Shown one piece after another: positions 22,838 to 25,026 of a DNA stretch of 25,026 nucleotides. Source of the stretch: JAUMXJ01 sp041781135. GTDB lineage: Bacteria > Bacillota > Clostridia > Peptostreptococcales > Acidaminobacteraceae. The stretch spans positions 1 to 25,026 of the forward strand of contig JBHAZV010000012.1 of assembly GCA_041781135.1 (NCBI GenBank). Direction: 5' to 3'. The first letter of the stretch is position 1; every line of letters starts with the position of its first letter. Below the pieces are notes generated by a model. The model did not search any database. It had not been told where the DNA came from and worked only from the letters and a program-made list of their open reading frames with translations. The translations under genes and the position numbers were made by a program.

Positions 22838-23524
22838 TTACACCCACCCACCCGTTCGTGTCCCGGTGCTTTGGTTTCTCGAAGCTTCAACCACATCACC
22901 GGGACACGAAGAATCAGAGAATCTGCTACAACTGTTATACATTTTAGCATACTTTGAACGGAAAATGAAAAATTCAGAATCGATTTTTTCGAAAACACCG
23001 CACCAATACTCAATGGCAATAAAAAGTTGTAGACGGAAAAGAGAAAGAAGTAAGCCGAATTTAAAATTGTTCACTTTCCTATGCCTAACTTCATACTCTG
23101 CCATGCAACGAACCTGTGCATCTATAAGCTTATCGTATTGAGTAACAAGAATGACATCATATCCCCAGTGCCTATGCTGACTGAAAAAATCAAGCCAGAC
23201 TTTTCTATGCTCTTTGTTTTCTTGTGTTTTTAGCTTCATAACAACAGGACTGAAAAGCATTTGTGCTTCATCTATAACTAAAAGAGTCTGGCTTTCCCTG
23301 CCGCGTTCATGATGCAAAAAAGCATGACTATATAGAAAAGACGGAGTAACAGAGGAATTTTCCAAGTAGAAAATGCGTGAGGCATAGGAGCGCAAAGAAC
23401 CAGAAATATCAAGAGGAATATTCGTAACTACAAGCGATTTACTATATCTAAGCTTTTTATATATAATTTTCATAACATGAAGCGATTTTCCGCTACCAGG
23501 TGTGCCAGTAAACAACTTTAACAT
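22838..23524 (-). CDS. Zot-family filamentous phage assembly ATPase (pI-like)
   Basis: A 228-residue Zonular-occludens-toxin-domain protein. In filamentous phages this inner-membrane ATPase drives virion assembly and extrusion. Walker A is FTGTPGSGKS (near residues 5-14); Walker B is TLLVIDEAQMLF (around 80-90); a sensor-like VTQYDKL follows. A hydrophobic stretch (FGLLLSLFRLQLFIAIEYW, about 156-175) is the candidate membrane segment. The C-terminal tail after it is short and of low similarity to anything I recognise, and the last 20 or so codons are built from a 14-bp inverted repeat (22855-22910) and G-rich DNA. Start ATG 23524 has GAGG 4 nt upstream; the gene follows the small membrane protein by 6 nt. 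Confidence 0.9.
   Translation of the reverse strand: MLKLFTGTPGSGKSLHVMKIIYKKLRYSKSLVVTNIPLDISGSLRSYASRIFYLENSSVTPSFLYSHAFLHHERGRESQTLLVIDEAQMLFSPVVMKLKTQENKEHRKVWLDFFSQHRHWGYDVILVTQYDKLIDAQVRCMAEYEVRHRKVNNFKFGLLLSLFRLQLFIAIEYWCGVFEKIDSEFFIFRSKYAKMYNSCSRFSDSSCPGDVVEASRNQSTGTRTGGWV
22855..22910. repeat. Long inverted repeat in the zot 3' end (candidate packaging signal or second-strand origin)
   Basis: TTCGTGTCCCGGTG (22855-22868) is perfectly complementary to CACCGGGACACGAA (22897-22910). Inside it TGGTT (22872-22876) pairs with AACCA (22889-22893), giving a near-continuous hairpin. It lies 27 bp from the nick-site hairpin and inside the coding end of zot. In Ff phages the packaging hairpin also sits beside the origin at the end of the neighbouring assembly gene, and rolling-circle plasmids carry a hairpin single-strand origin; either role is an inference. 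Confidence 0.75.
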
Positions 23525-23530
23525 AAAACC

Positions 23531-23779
23531 TCACTTTATAACTTTGACAAAACGCAAAATTTGCATTATCAGATAGTAGGCAAGAACAGCAGAAACCCAG
23601 ATAGCAAAAATGGAAACAATTTCGCCAACAGGGAAAATCCAATTTAGATATCCGAGTAAATTTGTATCAAGATTTAATTTTGAAAATACGGACTTAAAAG
23701 GACTATCTGGAAGAAATGAGATAACAGCCGTAAAAATGCTTTTAAGAACCTCTATGATTGCATTGAAAATTCCTCTCAT
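23531..23779 (-). CDS. Small phage membrane protein, probable minor coat protein (pVI position)
   Basis: An 82-residue protein with two hydrophobic regions: a short amphipathic N-terminal one (IIEVLKSIFTAVISFL) and a strong C-terminal one (VGEIVSIFAIWVSAVLAYYL) ending in basic residues. Its place between the adsorption protein and Zot is the place of gene VI in Ff phages, whose product caps the virion together with pIII; the assignment is by position and topology, not by sequence match. The ATG overlaps the adsorption-protein stop by 4 nt (ATGA) and has GGAGT upstream, so the two are coupled, consistent with equal amounts at the virion tip. Confidence 0.7.
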   Translation of the reverse strand: MRGIFNAIIEVLKSIFTAVISFLPDSPFKSVFSKLNLDTNLLGYLNWIFPVGEIVSIFAIWVSAVLAYYLIMQILRFVKVIK

Positions 23780-25026
23780 TGTAAAACTCCTTTAGTTAAA
23801 AGAATGAGTTTGTATACTACGAAGCATAAAATAAAAGAGCGTACAACTAAAACAAACGGTTCAAAAACCGCAAAATCAATATTTACGATATACCCATTTA
23901 TATCTACAGAAAAGAAAGGCGTTTTGGGAGTAGATACAAAAAGAGTAAACAAAGAATATAAATCACGAGGTAAGCAAAAAGGAAATTTGTCAAGAATGGA
24001 AATGTGTGGAGACTTGAAATCAGAATACGTAGAACTTATAAAGCCTGTGGCTACAGTAGCCAGCGCGTCCACTTTCGGAATGACTTTATCCCAAAAAGAA
24101 ACACCTGTCGTGGAGCCTGTCGTAGAGCCTGTCGTGGAGCCTGTTTGTGTCCAAGCTGAAGAATTGGAATTCACGCCCAGATGAGATGCCGAACCCCAAT
24201 TTATAACATCAGGCTCGTTCACATCACGTTCAAGCAAACGTGAGTATGTATCACGAGCAATAGGAACAGAAATAGTCGAAGCATTTGCAAGTATTTGTTC
24301 TAAAGTAGGATTTATAACAACGCCTGCATCCCAATCATTTTCTAATACCCAGTCTAAAGCTGGATTTTTAACTGTAGGGAAGTAAGCAGGAACTACAGGA
24401 AAATTCCATTCGCGCTCCATGGCTTTGTTGATTACTTCATCATGGTAAAGAATGCGCTCGTTAGCAAGTGCTACACAAGACAAGAAAATGTCCGCAGTAT
24501 CCGAGGAAAAAGAAAGTGTTTCAGTTGCGAGAAAAGCATCGCGAGCAGCAGCATTTTTAAATGCATATATGAAATATTCAATCTGTAACTCGCGTTTGTA
24601 CCCTTGCGGGAATCCGTTCGAATATTCAAGAGTACGGATAAAGTTGTTAACAGTAACGCAAGGGAGCCCGTTAGAAGTACTAGGAGTAAGAGTGCGCCAC
24701 CTTTTAAGCAGCTTTGAGTAAATATAATAACTGTGATCTGTAAATAAAAGAACACCTGAAGAATCAAAAAATGAGTTTTCAATCAGAAACTTGGTATCAA
24801 CATTCCTAACATTTCCTGAAAAAGGTCTGCGAACAAGAACTGAAGAAGTGATTTTTCTTGAAAATTGCAGTGTATTGCCAGATAAGGAGGGAAAAACATT
24901 GTCAAAAAGAGGAACAACGACTTCGCGACCGTCAATGGCGGAGTTTCCATGCCACCTGTTAAAAAGGTCAAAAGGTGAATCGGTAGGAAAGTAAAGTACA
25001 CCCTCTATGAGTTTGCCGCCAACGCC
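23776..25026 (-). CDS. Phage adsorption (pIII-like) protein, C-terminal 416 residues; 5' end outside the window
   Basis: The reading frame is open without a stop from 23776 to the right edge, so the TTG at 24483 is internal and the real start lies beyond 25026. The visible N-terminal part includes LYFPTDSPFDLFNRWHGN and FSGNVRNVDTKFLIENSFF, with no recognised domain. A linker carries tandem GSTT repeats. The C-terminus has SPHISILDKFPFCLPRDLYS, then FDAVFEP-like membrane-proximal residues and a final hydrophobic helix (VVRSFILCFVVYKLILLT). Many Gram-positive inovirus and Neisseria TspB-like proteins share a cysteine-containing FPFC region before a C-terminal membrane anchor. pIII-type proteins bind the host receptor and release the virion. 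The gene is followed by the pVI-position gene with a 4-nt overlap. Confidence 0.75.
   Translation of the reverse strand, partial: GVGGKLIEGVLYFPTDSPFDLFNRWHGNSAIDGREVVVPLFDNVFPSLSGNTLQFSRKITSSVLVRRPFSGNVRNVDTKFLIENSFFDSSGVLLFTDHSYYIYSKLLKRWRTLTPSTSNGLPCVTVNNFIRTLEYSNGFPQGYKRELQIEYFIYAFKNAAARDAFLATETLSFSSDTADIFLSCVALANERILYHDEVINKAMEREWNFPVVPAYFPTVKNPALDWVLENDWDAGVVINPTLEQILANASTISVPIARDTYSRLLERDVNEPDVINWGSASHLGVNSNSSAWTQTGSTTGSTTGSTTGVSFWDKVIPKVDALATVATGFISSTYSDFKSPHISILDKFPFCLPRDLYSLFTLFVSTPKTPFFSVDINGYIVNIDFAVFEPFVLVVRSFILCFVVYKLILLTKGVLQ
24104..24144 (-). repeat. 12-bp tandem repeat in the adsorption-protein gene
   Basis: Plus-strand units CCTGTCGTGGAG (24104-24115), CCTGTCGTAGAG (24116-24127) and CCTGTCGTGGAG (24128-24139) plus a partial CCTGT. 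On the coding strand this gives repeated Gly-Ser-Thr-Thr in the linker between the N-terminal part and the membrane-proximal domain. Near-identity of the units points to recent slippage. Confidence 0.85.

Larger units (their letters stand above)
21915..25026 (-). mobile_element. Inovirus-like filamentous prophage, left part (continues beyond the window)
   Basis: All genes here are on the minus strand, opposite to the core genes, and the DNA is visibly more AT-rich. In transcription order: adsorption protein (pIII-like), small membrane protein (pVI position), Zot/pI ATPase, replication origin, 104-residue unknown, and Rep initiator. The pIII-pVI-pI order matches filamentous phages. The major coat protein, any recombinase and the right end are not in the window. 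The left junction lies between the queT stop (21829) and the rep stop (21915), but no clear attachment repeat can be defined without the other end. Confidence 0.85.

Noticed and set aside
22821..22853. tRNA T-arm-like sequence (GGATTCGAATTTACACCC)
   Set aside because: No matching T-stem, anticodon arm or acceptor stem could be built around it; it belongs to the origin region.
22528..22947. Plus-strand open frame antisense to zot and the 104-residue gene
   Set aside because: It runs opposite to well-supported phage genes, has no ribosome-binding site and spans the origin hairpin.
23776..24483. TTG 24483 as the start of the adsorption protein
   Set aside because: The frame stays open to the window edge with protein-like content, so this TTG is internal and the gene is truncated by the window.

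Overview
The window looks like chromosomal DNA of a Gram-positive anaerobe of the Clostridia (Bacillota). The evidence is gene order (rimP-nusA-rnpM-infB-rbfA/nrnA-truB-ribF-rpsO-pnp-dut-ftsK-rimO-pgsA-cinA-recA-rny), the presence of RNase Y, RnpM/YlxR, NrnA and a QueT transporter, and a Gram-positive type LexA operator (CGAAC-N4-GTTCG) before recA. The exact genus cannot be read from the sequence. No rRNA, tRNA or CRISPR array was seen.

Layout. 1-202: the 3' end of a probable MarR-family regulator. 388-8406: a tightly packed translation/RNA operon led by a strong promoter and a terminator-like leader hairpin: rimP, nusA, rnpM (apparently starting at an AUU codon), infB, a fused rbfA-nrnA, truB and ribF. 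8455-8876: rpsO as its own unit with promoter and terminator. 8897-17015: pnp, dut, ftsK, rimO, pgsA and cinA, joined by 1-41 nt overlaps. 17030-18132: recA with two candidate promoters and two LexA-type operators spaced exactly 30 bp apart. 18162-19852: rny with promoter, leader hairpin and a strong terminator. 19870-21829: purB (TTG start) and queT, with no room for a promoter after the rny terminator.

21915-25026 (minus strand, visibly more AT-rich, convergent with queT) is the distal part of an integrated filamentous phage (inovirus-like). Read in its own direction it encodes a large pIII-like adsorption protein that continues past the right edge, a small membrane protein in the pVI position, a Zot/pI assembly ATPase, an unknown 104-residue protein and a Rep_2/pMV158-type HUH replication initiator. 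Between zot and the 104-residue gene is a perfect 8-bp hairpin whose loop and flank carry TACTACGAC, the pMV158-family nick sequence, in the same orientation as rep. Beside it, inside the zot 3' end, is a 14-bp inverted repeat that could be a packaging signal or second-strand origin. This phage has therefore joined a filamentous-phage structural module to a rolling-circle-plasmid origin and initiator. The major coat protein and right attachment site must lie outside the window.

The core genes form a coherent programme: ribosome maturation and initiation (RimP, RbfA, IF2, TruB, S15, RimO), transcription and RNA decay (NusA, RnpM, NrnA, PNPase, RNase Y), DNA upkeep (dUTPase, FtsK, RecA), plus FAD, phospholipid and purine synthesis.
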